Shown piece by piece: positions 46,234 to 54,354 of a DNA stretch of 64,000 nt (positions are counted from its first letter, which is position 1; the number at the start of each line of letters is the position of its first letter). The notes under the pieces were generated by a model. The model was not told the DNA's origin. It searched no databases and worked only from the letters and a program-made list of their open reading frames with translations. Both the position numbers and the translations under genes were made by a program. Source of the DNA: Latilactobacillus sakei. GTDB taxonomy: Bacteria; Bacillota; Bacilli; Lactobacillales; Lactobacillaceae. The stretch lies in assembly GCA_002953655.1 (NCBI GenBank), contig CP025839.1, positions 620,001-684,000 of the forward strand. The letters are read 5' to 3'.

Positions 46234-47995
46234 GATTCTTGAGTATAGTCAGACAAAACTAGAACGTTGGTGGGCGGCTTACAAAGCTGAAAAATTAGGT
46301 TGGGCTTATCTGCAGGAACCATCACCGCAGTTATTAACGACTTTTTATGCGGAGATGGTTGCTGAAGGTTCGATTGAAGCCAGTGAAGAGAATATTCAAG
46401 CGGCACAGCGCCACCTAAAAGATTTGAAGCGCCAAGGCACGGATGATTTTCCATGGATATTTGATGAAGAGCGCGCTTGGCGCCCAATTCGTTTTATCGA
46501 AAAGAAGTGCAAACCATCAAAGGGTGATTTTAAGCAGCTGGTTCTTCAACCATGGCAACATTTTATTATTGGATCAATGTGTGGGTGGGTTCATCGTGAT
46601 TCAGGGATCCGCAGATTCCGTGAAGGTGTGATTTTTGTTGGGCGTAAAAATGGGAAGACTACGCTTGAATCAGGGTTGGCTGATTATATGGCTGGTTTTG
46701 ATGACGAACGTGGTGCTAACGTCTATTTCTTGGCCAACTCGCAAGCACAAGCGCGGAAGCTCTATGATGAATCAAAAGCGATGATTGAAGTATCACCTTA
46801 TTTATCAAAGCGGTTTGTCACCACACGTTCAGAAATTCGCTTCCCTAAGAATCACTGTACGATCGTACCAATGTCGGCTGAAAAGAATAACAAAGATGGG
46901 GAAAATCTCCATTTTGCCGTGTTTGATGAAATTCACGAGTATAAAGATTATCAATTAATCTCAGTTATGAAACGATCACGGGGCGCACGTCGGCAACCGT
47001 TGATCATTTACATTTCAACTGCCGGCACAGTTTTAGATGGGCCATTAATGGACTTTGTCGATAATGGCAAAGAATGTCTATCCGATTATGATGCGCATTT
47101 AGATGAGAGAACCTTCTATTATTTAGCGAAGTTGGACAGTATCGAAGAAGCTGATGATCCTGAATTATGGGTCAAAGCCAATCCCAATATCTGCATGATG
47201 TCGATGGTCGATATGATCACGGATTACAAAAAAGATAAGAAAACGCCTGCTGAATTTGCTGACTGGATTACCAAACAATTTAATATTTTCAGCTCAACTG
47301 ATGAATTGAGTTTCGTCACACTAGACACCATTAATAAGAATAATGGCGAAGTTGATCTTGAATCGTTAGTGGGGATGGAGTGTATCGGAGGTTATGACTT
47401 ATCCGAAACAGAAGATTTCACCGCGGCTGGTCTTGAATTTAAATTGGAAGATGGCCGAGTATTCTGGCTAATGAAATCATGGGTACCACAAGCGCGTTTT
47501 GATATTGATAAGAATCCGGAGCGATTACGTGAGTGGGAACAAGCCGGTTATTTGGAGATTATCCCAGGTGATTACGTTAATTATGAGTACGTTTATAACT
47601 GGTTTGTTGAACAAGCTAAGCACTATAAGATTACTCAAATTAATTACGATAAAGCCAAGGCCTTGTTCTTGAACCAAGCACTAATTGACTATGGATTTAA
47701 GACCGAAGTTACCCGGCAAGGCTTCACAACGTTGGGTGGGCCAATGCAAAACGTTAAGGAGTTGCTATTGGACGGTCGTGTGGTCACAAATAATAATAAA
47801 ATGTTCCGCTGGTATCTCAATAATGTTAAATTGGTCACTGACCGGCTGAATAACTGGATGCCAACTAAGCAAGGTCGTAACCGGAAGATTGATGGGTTCG
47901 CGGCCTTTTTGAATGCGCATGTGACAATGGTCGAGCGACTGCAGGCCAAACCGAAAACTGGCCGGATTAAATATGTATCGTTCAATGATATCTAA
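46223..47995 (+). CDS. terL: terminase large subunit
   Basis: 590 residues from ATG 46223 (MTSKILEYSQTKLERWW). Walker A in IFVGRKNGKTTLESGL, Walker B in FAVFDEIHEYKDY, coupling motif in YISTAGT. The nuclease domain has GGYDLSETEDFTAAGLEF, and a final acidic site follows near KIDGFAAF. It cuts and pumps DNA into the prohead. Earlier in-frame ATGs (46175, 46208) lie within terS and have no better site. Confidence 0.95.
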   Translation: MTSKILEYSQTKLERWWAAYKAEKLGWAYLQEPSPQLLTTFYAEMVAEGSIEASEENIQAAQRHLKDLKRQGTDDFPWIFDEERAWRPIRFIEKKCKPSKGDFKQLVLQPWQHFIIGSMCGWVHRDSGIRRFREGVIFVGRKNGKTTLESGLADYMAGFDDERGANVYFLANSQAQARKLYDESKAMIEVSPYLSKRFVTTRSEIRFPKNHCTIVPMSAEKNNKDGENLHFAVFDEIHEYKDYQLISVMKRSRGARRQPLIIYISTAGTVLDGPLMDFVDNGKECLSDYDAHLDERTFYYLAKLDSIEEADDPELWVKANPNICMMSMVDMITDYKKDKKTPAEFADWITKQFNIFSSTDELSFVTLDTINKNNGEVDLESLVGMECIGGYDLSETEDFTAAGLEFKLEDGRVFWLMKSWVPQARFDIDKNPERLREWEQAGYLEIIPGDYVNYEYVYNWFVEQAKHYKITQINYDKAKALFLNQALIDYGFKTEVTRQGFTTLGGPMQNVKELLLDGRVVTNNNKMFRWYLNNVKLVTDRLNNWMPTKQGRNRKIDGFAAFLNAHVTMVERLQAKPKTGRIKYVSFNDI

Positions 47996-48013
47996 TTGAA
48001 AGGAGGTGATATA

Positions 48014-49267
48014 TTGCAAATGATGCAGCGGCTTAGACAATTTTTTAGTAAGAATCGGTCGACCGTCAGTAATAAAGGTGGCGGACTCAGTTCGTGGATT
48101 GGTAAACATTTCTTTGGGATTAACAATGAAGCAATGGACACGAATGAGACAATTTTTAGTGTCATCACACAGTTAGCAAACACCTTGTCATCATTGCCAT
48201 TGAAGTTATTTGATAATTATGAAGAGCGGAAGGATATGGCGGTTGCTGATCTAATTAAATATCAACCAAATCCTGTTATGACAACTTTTGAGTTCATCAA
48301 TAAATTAGAAGTTGATAGGAATAAGGACGGAAATGGCTATGCCTTAATTGAACGGGACCATTATTTACAGCCCATTGCGCTATGGCCGATTCCGCCAGAG
48401 TATGTTTCAGTGCTTCAAAACACAGACGATAATTCAATTTGGTATCAAATCACAGGTGTCAATCAGAATATGTTAGTTGACAGCCAGCAGATGATTCATG
48501 TTAAGCATATCACTGGGGCTTCACGCCTAACGGGTATTTCGCCGATTAGCGTGCTCAAGAATGCATTGGCATTTGATAAGGCAGTTGCGACCTTCTCACT
48601 GAATGAAATGAGTAAGACGGATAGCTTTAAGGTAACTTATGAAGCTAATCTTGATGATGAGAAGCGTGAGAATACCATTGAGGATTTCAAACGGTTTAAA
48701 AATGATAACGGTGGGGTCCTATTTCAAGAACCAGGCGTTACTGTGGACCAAATCAAGCGTGAATTCGTCTCTGGCGATGTGATCAACACCGAAAAAATAA
48801 CGCATACGCGAATCGCGAATGCATTCAATATTCCGATTTCATTCATCAACAATATCAATAATACGGTTGCAACCAACAATGAGCAGATTATGACGCAATT
48901 CGTTCAAAAGACTTTAACACCGATTGTGCGCCAATATGAACAAGAACTGACCATCAAACTATTGACCCAAAAGCAACGGAAACAAGGTCTTTATTTAAAG
49001 TTCAACATGAACGGCTTGATGCGTGGGGATGTGCAAGCGCGGACTGCGTTCTATCAAGCCATGCGCCGTGGTGGTGTCTTTTCAACCAATACAATTTTAG
49101 GATTGGAAGATATGCCACTGTCAAAAGAGCCAATGGCCGAGAAATTATTTGTTTCAGGTGACCTGTATCCAATCGATATGGATCCGACACAACGAAAGGG
49201 GGTGAGTTCAAATGCCAAAGAAGATCAACAAGCCGTTCTGGTCAATGACCCAGACAAGTCAGACTGA
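48014..49267 (+). CDS. phage portal protein (HK97 type)
   Basis: 417 residues from TTG 48014, with AGGAGGTGAT 7 bp upstream; the ATG at 48020 is too far from that site but possible. Pattern AMDTNETIFSVITQLANTLS, LEVDRNKDGNGYALIERD and GTVDQI... typical of HK97-family portals (VTVDQIKREFVSGD). Forms the dodecameric DNA gate. Its last 56 bp overlap the protease gene. Confidence 0.93.
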   Translation: MQMMQRLRQFFSKNRSTVSNKGGGLSSWIGKHFFGINNEAMDTNETIFSVITQLANTLSSLPLKLFDNYEERKDMAVADLIKYQPNPVMTTFEFINKLEVDRNKDGNGYALIERDHYLQPIALWPIPPEYVSVLQNTDDNSIWYQITGVNQNMLVDSQQMIHVKHITGASRLTGISPISVLKNALAFDKAVATFSLNEMSKTDSFKVTYEANLDDEKRENTIEDFKRFKNDNGGVLFQEPGVTVDQIKREFVSGDVINTEKITHTRIANAFNIPISFINNINNTVATNNEQIMTQFVQKTLTPIVRQYEQELTIKLLTQKQRKQGLYLKFNMNGLMRGDVQARTAFYQAMRRGGVFSTNTILGLEDMPLSKEPMAEKLFVSGDLYPIDMDPTQRKGVSSNAKEDQQAVLVNDPDKSD

Positions 49268-49952
49268 AGCTAGTATCAACATTGATGGGGAAATTACTAC
49301 GTATCAATGGGATAAATCAGATACTACCGGCGCATCTTTTAGGGATGATTTAAAGGCCTTAGGGGATGTAGATGTGATTAATTTACACATTAATTCGCCG
49401 GGTGGTTCCGTTTTTGAAGGGATTTCAATCTTTAACCAACTAAAACAGAATAAGGCAACCATCAACGTTTATGTTGACGGGTTAGCTGCTTCAATCGCAA
49501 GTGTGATCGCAATGGCCGGTGACACTATTTTTGTACCTGAAAATTCTATGCTAATGATCCATAATCCGTGGACGTATTGCGTTGGCAACTCTGCAGAGTT
49601 GCGTAAACAAGCCGATGATTTAGATCGAATTGCTGAATCAAGTGTCACAACGTATTTAGCGAAATCTGATGGCAAGATTTCTGAAGAAAAGCTTCGTCAG
49701 TTGTTGGATGAAGAAACATGGTTATCCGCCAGCGAAGCAGTTGAATATGGGTTAGCTGATGAAGTGCTACCAGCTAATCAAATGGCCGCTTCAATCAGTG
49801 ATGAGTTCAAGCAGCGTTATCAAAACGTTCCATCAGCATTATTAAAGCAAACAACACCAGCAACGCCGGATACAAGTGCCATGCGCCAAAAAATGATTAA
49901 CCGAGCAACAAAAACAAACGAATTAATTAAACAAACCTTAGGAGGATTTTAA
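49212..49952 (+). CDS. ClpP-type prohead protease (S14)
   Basis: 246 residues. Catalytic serine in DGLAASIASVIAMAGD, histidine in MLMIHNPWTYCVG, and the NLHINSPGGSVFEGISI motif. It processes the capsid protein and scaffold during maturation. The start overlaps the portal gene. Confidence 0.93.
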   Translation: MPKKINKPFWSMTQTSQTEASINIDGEITTYQWDKSDTTGASFRDDLKALGDVDVINLHINSPGGSVFEGISIFNQLKQNKATINVYVDGLAASIASVIAMAGDTIFVPENSMLMIHNPWTYCVGNSAELRKQADDLDRIAESSVTTYLAKSDGKISEEKLRQLLDEETWLSASEAVEYGLADEVLPANQMAASISDEFKQRYQNVPSALLKQTTPATPDTSAMRQKMINRATKTNELIKQTLGGF

Positions 49953-49954
49953 AA

Positions 49955-51100
49955 ATGCCAGTCACATTATTTCAGAAGAAACAAAACCTAGCTAATATTG
50001 GTGCTGAATTAGCACAAGTTAATGATGATATTGCCCAAAAAGCAGGTAACCCTGCGATTGAAGATTCAGTCTTAAATGAATTAAGTCAAAAAGCGGATGG
50101 ACTTGAAAATCGTTTTAACATGTTAAAACGTCAAATTGATCGTGAAGAACAAGATTCAGCTAAAAAAGCGAAGCAAGCAGAACCATCAGATGATCCTAAA
50201 CAAAAGGTCACAGACGCTTATGCCGGTTTAATTCGTGCAACTATGTCCAACCAAGCAGTTGATACCAACATTCTTCAAGCACTAGGCGATGACAAAGATA
50301 CAACTGGTGGTCAAAACATCTTACCTGTTACTGTTTCAAACAACTTGATTAGCGAACCAATGGAAGATAATCCATTGCGTCAAGATGAAATTGTCAGTGG
50401 TATCACGAATTTAATCTTGCCAAGAATCGCTTATTCAATCGACGATGATGACTTTGTTGCTGATCAAACTGTCTCTAAAGAATTGGAATTAAAAGGAGAC
50501 ACAGTTTCATTTGGTCGCTTCAAATCTAAATTAAAAGCAGCCATTTCTGAAACAGTTTTAAACGGTACAAATACCGCCTTAGTTCAATACGTCAACGATG
50601 CATTGGCTTCAGCTGCCGCTGCTAAAGAAAAGAAAGTTCAATTTGCAACAACGCCTAAAGCGGGTGAAGAGCACATGAGCTTTTACTCAGATGAAGTTGG
50701 TATTAAGAAGATTACTGAATCAACATTGTTTGATGCAATTACGCAAGCTGCTGGTGATATCAATGATGCATTTCAAACGAATGTAAAGGTTTATATGCGC
50801 CGACCAGAATATTTACGGATGATCAAAGAATTATCAAATAGTTCAGTTACTTTATTCGGTAAAGCACCGGAAGAAATTATTGGTTATCCAGTTCGCTTTA
50901 CTGAACGTGCATCAATTCCTGTTATTGGTAATTTTAAGTATGCGCAATTGAACTATGAAATTGCGTCAACACTCTACGAACAATGGAAAGACTATGATAA
51001 AGGGGTAAATTACTTTAGCTTAACCGCCTGGTTCGATCATCAAATCTTATTAGCTTCAGCATTCCGTTTAGCAGTCGTTGGTGATTCCCCAAAACAGTAA
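49955..51100 (+). CDS. major capsid protein (HK97 fold) with frameshift-extended form
   Basis: 381 residues. N-terminal helical delta domain (residues 1-90, LANIGAELAQVNDDIAQKAG), then the HK97 core (GGQNILPVTVSNNLI, GAEE-like loops, FKYAQLNYEIASTLYEQW). The zero frame ends VVGDSPKQ and stop. At 51088-51094 the bases C_CCA_AAA allow a -1 shift into a frame that codes for a further 88 residues (an Ig-like domain), giving a minor long capsid protein displayed on the head. Length is normal for the family without extension. Confidence 0.93.
   Translation: MPVTLFQKKQNLANIGAELAQVNDDIAQKAGNPAIEDSVLNELSQKADGLENRFNMLKRQIDREEQDSAKKAKQAEPSDDPKQKVTDAYAGLIRATMSNQAVDTNILQALGDDKDTTGGQNILPVTVSNNLISEPMEDNPLRQDEIVSGITNLILPRIAYSIDDDDFVADQTVSKELELKGDTVSFGRFKSKLKAAISETVLNGTNTALVQYVNDALASAAAAKEKKVQFATTPKAGEEHMSFYSDEVGIKKITESTLFDAITQAAGDINDAFQTNVKVYMRRPEYLRMIKELSNSSVTLFGKAPEEIIGYPVRFTERASIPVIGNFKYAQLNYEIASTLYEQWKDYDKGVNYFSLTAWFDHQILLASAFRLAVVGDSPKQ
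51088..51094 (+). other. -1 slippery heptamer C_CCA_AAA at the end of the capsid gene
   Basis: It matches X_XXY_YYZ in the capsid frame, 3 bp before the stop codon. The -1 frame continues to 51360. The tail tube gene has the same heptamer at the same place. Confidence 0.85.
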
Positions 51101-51360
51101 CTGGCGTTGATTTAGACCAGAAAACCTTAGCTTTAAAGGTTGGTGAAACTGCCACTTTAAAGGCAATGGTTCAACCAAGTGATGCAACTAATCAAACTGT
51201 TGCATTCTCAACGTCAGACACAAAATTAGCAACCGTCACACCGGTTCAAGGTAAAGTTACCGCCGTCGCTGTTGGTGAAGCTGATATCACGGTCACAACT
51301 GAAGATGGTGGCAAAACTGCAGTGTGCCATGTCACGATTACGGAAGCAGCTGGGAGCTGA
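51094..51360 (+). CDS. Ig-like (Big_2) C-terminal extension of the capsid protein, reached by -1 frameshift
   Basis: 88 codons read as TVTGVDLDQKTLALKVGETA, then an internal VAFSTSDTKLATVTPVQGKV and AVAVGEADITVTTEDGG to a stop at 51358-51360. This is a complete bacterial Ig-like domain of group 2. It has no ribosome binding site or good start of its own (the first ATG, 51166, is in mid-domain), so it is made only as an extension. Such domains on virions bind carbohydrates weakly. Confidence 0.85.
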   Translation, partial: TVTGVDLDQKTLALKVGETATLKAMVQPSDATNQTVAFSTSDTKLATVTPVQGKVTAVAVGEADITVTTEDGGKTAVCHVTITEAAGS

Positions 51361-51364
51361 TTAA

Positions 51365-51679
51365 ATGAAACTAACTGATTTAAAGAATAAATTAGCAATT
51401 GATAGTGATGTCTTTAATAGTATGTGGCAATTGTCATTAGATGCCGCCGAAGCCATGATTCAGGGCGCGGTTGGCTCGCAAAAGCCAGAGTTCTACGAAG
51501 ACAACAAGCTGTATGAAATGGCAGTTGTCATGCTAACCGATCACTTTTTTAAGAATCGTTCAGCAACAACGACTGGCAACATCAAGGAAACACCACTCGG
51601 CGTGCAGTCAATTATTCTACAACTGAAACCTGCATACCGGTTATTCAAGGGAGGAGGTGATTCCGGTGCCGATAACTGA
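51365..51679 (+). CDS. head-tail connector protein (gp6-like)
   Basis: 104 residues. Helical pattern LTDLKNKLAIDSDVFNSMW, DAAEAMIQGAV, VVMLTDHFFKNRSAT and PLGVQSIILQLKPAYR, typical of gp6/HK97-type connectors. GGGAG upstream. Completes the portal ring interface. Confidence 0.85.
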   Translation: MKLTDLKNKLAIDSDVFNSMWQLSLDAAEAMIQGAVGSQKPEFYEDNKLYEMAVVMLTDHFFKNRSATTTGNIKETPLGVQSIILQLKPAYRLFKGGGDSGADN

Positions 51680-52043
51680 AACTGGTCAGTTAGACCAAAC
51701 AATTTCGATTGTTATCCCAGGTAAGTCTAAATTCGATGAGTTTGGTGATTTAGTGAGTCGTGAAGATAAAGTCATCTATGAACGACTATTCGCGATGCAA
51801 CGAACCAAAAAATCAGATGATGTTGGACAAAACTTACCGGAATTAAGGACGCAAGCTCAGTTCGTGATTCGCCATCGTCAATCACAAGAAACGATGATTA
51901 CAACTAACATGCTATTGCAGCATTGGAAGTTGGTTGACGGAAGTAAGGTGGATGTTATCGAGTACCAGATTGATGATTTTAATCAGGATACGCAGTACGG
52001 CGATTGGGATGTTATTATCTGCCATCGTGTGCCGGAGGTGTGA
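51666..52043 (+). CDS. head closure / head-tail adaptor protein (SPP1 gp16-like)
   Basis: 125 residues from GTG 51666 (GGAGG 8 bp upstream). Beta-barrel type sequence: DQTISIVIPGKSKFDEFGD, VIYERLFAMQRTKKSDD and VDVIEYQIDDFNQDTQYGDW. Family signature of phage head-tail joining proteins. Confidence 0.85.
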   Translation: MPITETGQLDQTISIVIPGKSKFDEFGDLVSREDKVIYERLFAMQRTKKSDDVGQNLPELRTQAQFVIRHRQSQETMITTNMLLQHWKLVDGSKVDVIEYQIDDFNQDTQYGDWDVIICHRVPEV

Positions 52044-52045
52044 CG

Positions 52046-52468
52046 ATGAGTTTTACAATCGAAGATAATATTGTTGAGGGCTTGAGGGAACTAGGAGCTA
52101 AGGCCACACGAGTTCAGAATAAAGCAACCCGAACAGGCAGTCAGGTCTTTGCTGAAGCATTGAAACACAACACACCCTATGAAGATCGGTCAGACCGTTC
52201 TTGGAAGGGACAACGTGAGATGGACAGAATCAAGGGAACTAAGTCAGTGTTCAAACACATGCGGGATGATATCCAGGTATCTGGTATTGATCAATTCGGA
52301 CATATTAATGTTGGGTTTGGGAAGGACACCTATTGGCGAGTTCATTTTGTTGAGTTGGGAACGCCAAATTATGCGCCGAATCCATTTATCTCAAAGACTG
52401 TATCTGAAACGCAAAGTGTTTATCAAACCACCGTTGCAACTATCCTAAAAAAGGAGTTGGGACTATGA
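52046..52468 (+). CDS. HK97 gp10-like minor tail/neck protein
   Basis: 140 residues from ATG 52046 (GGAGGTG upstream). Pattern NIVEGLRELGAKATRVQNKA, then HVGFGKDT-like VGFGKDTYWRVHFVELGT, typical of the HK97_gp10 family. Overlaps the next gene by 4 bp. Confidence 0.85.
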   Translation: MSFTIEDNIVEGLRELGAKATRVQNKATRTGSQVFAEALKHNTPYEDRSDRSWKGQREMDRIKGTKSVFKHMRDDIQVSGIDQFGHINVGFGKDTYWRVHFVELGTPNYAPNPFISKTVSETQSVYQTTVATILKKELGL

Positions 52469-52833
52469 GAATTGGGGCAATTCAGGTCGGTAATATTCTC
52501 AAATCAATTACCTCTTTTGAAGAGCGAATTTATACGTTGAAGAAGATTCCTGAAACAGTTCTGCAGGAAAAACAAACGCCATTTGTTCAAATTCATGGAC
52601 TGCCTGTGGGGAATAATTACTATTCAAGCAATAAGAAGTTTGGTGAGATTGCATCAGTACAAATTGCGGTGTATGTACAAACGAATCGTGAGGCTGAACA
52701 ATTTTTAACGCAAATAGAAACATTACTGAGCGCTCATGAATTTGAGTGCTCTTTTTTTGAAGTTAATCCAAATTATGAATACGGACTTGTCGTCCTAACA
52801 ATGCGGTTTAACAAATATCAAAGATTAAAGTGA
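52465..52833 (+). CDS. tail terminator-position protein (DUF806)
   Basis: 122 residues, AAGGAG before ATG. Segments FVQIHGLPVGNNYYSSNKKF and SVQIAVYVQTN fit DUF806, the protein that ends tail assembly in this phage group by position (between gp10-like and tail tube). Confidence 0.75.
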   Translation: MRIGAIQVGNILKSITSFEERIYTLKKIPETVLQEKQTPFVQIHGLPVGNNYYSSNKKFGEIASVQIAVYVQTNREAEQFLTQIETLLSAHEFECSFFEVNPNYEYGLVVLTMRFNKYQRLK

Positions 52834-52843
52834 GGGAAAAATA

Positions 52844-53473
52844 ATGCCAGAAACAAAAAAACGTAAAGCAATTGGCACCGCCGGATTTCGGCGAGTGTTT
52901 ATTGGGATTATGGATCAAGACGAAAAAGTAACTAAGGTTGTTAAAGTCGATGAAACGTCCGGTGGGGCGATTGATTTTAAGGCTACCGGTTTTACTGGCC
53001 AATCAAATGTTGTTTATGCATCAAATATCGCTTATTGGATTTCTGATGCCGGAACAGGTACTGGGAAAATTGAATTATCAACTGTTGAATTACCAGATGA
53101 TGTTTCAACCGCCGTTCTAGGAGATGAAGTCGATGAAAATGGCATCTACGTCACTAAAGCAGATGTTAAACAACCTTATGTTGCGATCATTGCTGAAGCC
53201 CAAGATTTGGAAGGTAATCCAATGTGGATTGGGGTTGGGAAAGCTAAGTTCGGCACAACCGACGGCGATGAATTGAAGACTGCTGAAGACAAAGGGATGA
53301 CGCCTAACAACGTATCGCTTTCAGCACAAGCAATCACCCGTAAATCAGACAAGATTGTCAAAGCAAAAGCGACGGCCAGCAATGGCACAACATTAGAACA
53401 GTTCGCAACCAAAATGTTTCCAAGTTGGAGCGGCGATCTAGAAAATATTGACGGTGACTCCCCAAAAGTGTAA
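52844..53473 (+). CDS. major tail (tube) protein with frameshift-extended form
   Basis: 209 residues. N-terminal KRKAIGTAGFRRVFIGIMD, middle KATGFTGQSNVVYASNIAYW, and a C-terminal part with TTLEQFATKMFPSWS follow the phi13/TP901-type tail tube family. The zero frame ends DSPKV and stop. The heptamer at 53461-53467 allows a -1 shift into a second Ig-like domain, giving a long form decorating the tail. Confidence 0.92.
   Translation: MPETKKRKAIGTAGFRRVFIGIMDQDEKVTKVVKVDETSGGAIDFKATGFTGQSNVVYASNIAYWISDAGTGTGKIELSTVELPDDVSTAVLGDEVDENGIYVTKADVKQPYVAIIAEAQDLEGNPMWIGVGKAKFGTTDGDELKTAEDKGMTPNNVSLSAQAITRKSDKIVKAKATASNGTTLEQFATKMFPSWSGDLENIDGDSPKV
53461..53467 (+). other. -1 slippery heptamer C_CCA_AAA at the end of the tail tube gene
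   Basis: Same heptamer and same distance to the stop as in the capsid gene. The preceding residues GDSPK are also identical at both sites. Confidence 0.85.
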
Positions 53474-53724
53474 CTGGCGTTGATCTAGACCAAACAACTT
53501 TAGCCTTCAAAGTTGGCGAAACTGCCACTTTGAAGGCCATGGTTCAACCAAGTGATGCAACGAATCAAACCGTTGCATTTTCAACGTCAGATTCAACCTT
53601 AGCAAGTGTGACACCGGTTCAAGGTAAAGTCACCGCCATCGCTGTTGGTGAAGCTGATATTACAGTTACTACTGAAGATGGTGGCAAGACAGCAGTGTGC
53701 CACGTCACGATTATAGCAGCTTAA
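53467..53724 (+). CDS. Ig-like (Big_2) extension of the tail tube protein, reached by -1 frameshift
   Basis: 85 codons plus stop, SVTGVDLDQTTLAFKVGETA onward, with VAFSTSDSTLASVTPVQGKV and GEADITVTTEDGGKTAVCHV. About 85% identical in DNA (by eye) to the capsid extension and nearly the same in protein. No independent start signal. Confidence 0.85.
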   Translation, partial: SVTGVDLDQTTLAFKVGETATLKAMVQPSDATNQTVAFSTSDSTLASVTPVQGKVTAIAVGEADITVTTEDGGKTAVCHVTIIAA

Positions 53725-53747
53725 TTAAAAATTGAAGGAGCATAACT

Positions 53748-54143
53748 ATGATTAAAATTGATTTATACGATGCAAAAAATGACGAAACAGCTCATTACGA
53801 AAAGACACACATCGAATTTGGAATGTTTAAAAAAATTGCGAAATTTAATAAGGAAGTGAATCGTAAAGAAGCTGAAGCAAGCCTAATGCGGCAAAAGTTT
53901 AATCAAGGTATTTTGACCTCTGAAGAAGAAGCGAAGTACGTAAACATGATGGCCGGTTCTGAAATCGAAGATATTGAAGCAATGGAAAAATTAATTGTTG
54001 AATTATTTAACCATCCAAAAGTAACCACTAAATCAATTGAATCTGGTCTAGATTTAAGTAAGGGTATGGAAACCTTACAGGGGATTCTTAATGATGCCAT
54101 GGGTGGGATTAAAGCAGATGCGGATCATCCAGCAAAAAAATAA
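53748..54143 (+). CDS. tail assembly chaperone, short form (gpG-like)
   Basis: 131 residues, GAAGGAG before ATG. Helical, acidic (HIEFGMFKKIAKFNKEVNRK, EIEDIEAMEKLIVELFNHP). It ends HPAKK with the frame passing over A7 just before the stop. Position between tube and tape measure is that of lambda gpG. Confidence 0.85.
   Translation: MIKIDLYDAKNDETAHYEKTHIEFGMFKKIAKFNKEVNRKEAEASLMRQKFNQGILTSEEEAKYVNMMAGSEIEDIEAMEKLIVELFNHPKVTTKSIESGLDLSKGMETLQGILNDAMGGIKADADHPAKK
54134..54140 (+). other. -1 slippery heptamer A_AAA_AAA of the tail chaperone pair
   Basis: It lies directly before the stop codon of the gpG-like frame. The -1 frame is open to 54337. Confidence 0.85.
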
Positions 54144-54337
54144 CGCCGGATGAAGCACTTGAAATCCTTGATGATATCACGAAACAATTGATGGAAAATG
54201 GCACCCCATTCAACGACATTGAGTCAATGGATGCGGGTGCTTTTTTTGATTATTTAGACCGGATGTCATCTGATCAACCGGCTTCAGATGAAGATACTCA
54301 GTATCTATCTGCGGTTGAATTCTACAATCAATTCTAG
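54140..54337 (+). CDS. tail assembly chaperone T-domain (gpGT fusion part)
   Basis: 65 codons read ITPDEALEILDDITKQLMEN, then MDAGAFFDYLDRMSSDQPAS and AVEFYNQF. No own ribosome binding site. Made as a C-terminal fusion to the gpG-like protein by -1 frameshift, the conserved device of tailed phages for tape-measure chaperoning. Confidence 0.82.
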   Translation: MTPDEALEILDDITKQLMENGTPFNDIESMDAGAFFDYLDRMSSDQPASDEDTQYLSAVEFYNQF

Positions 54338-54354
54338 AGAAAGGAGGATAAAAT

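Noticed and set aside
51166-51360. Treating the Ig-like frame as a separate small gene from ATG 51166.
   Set aside because: That start lies in the middle of the Ig-like domain and has no ribosome binding site; the slippery site explains the frame better.
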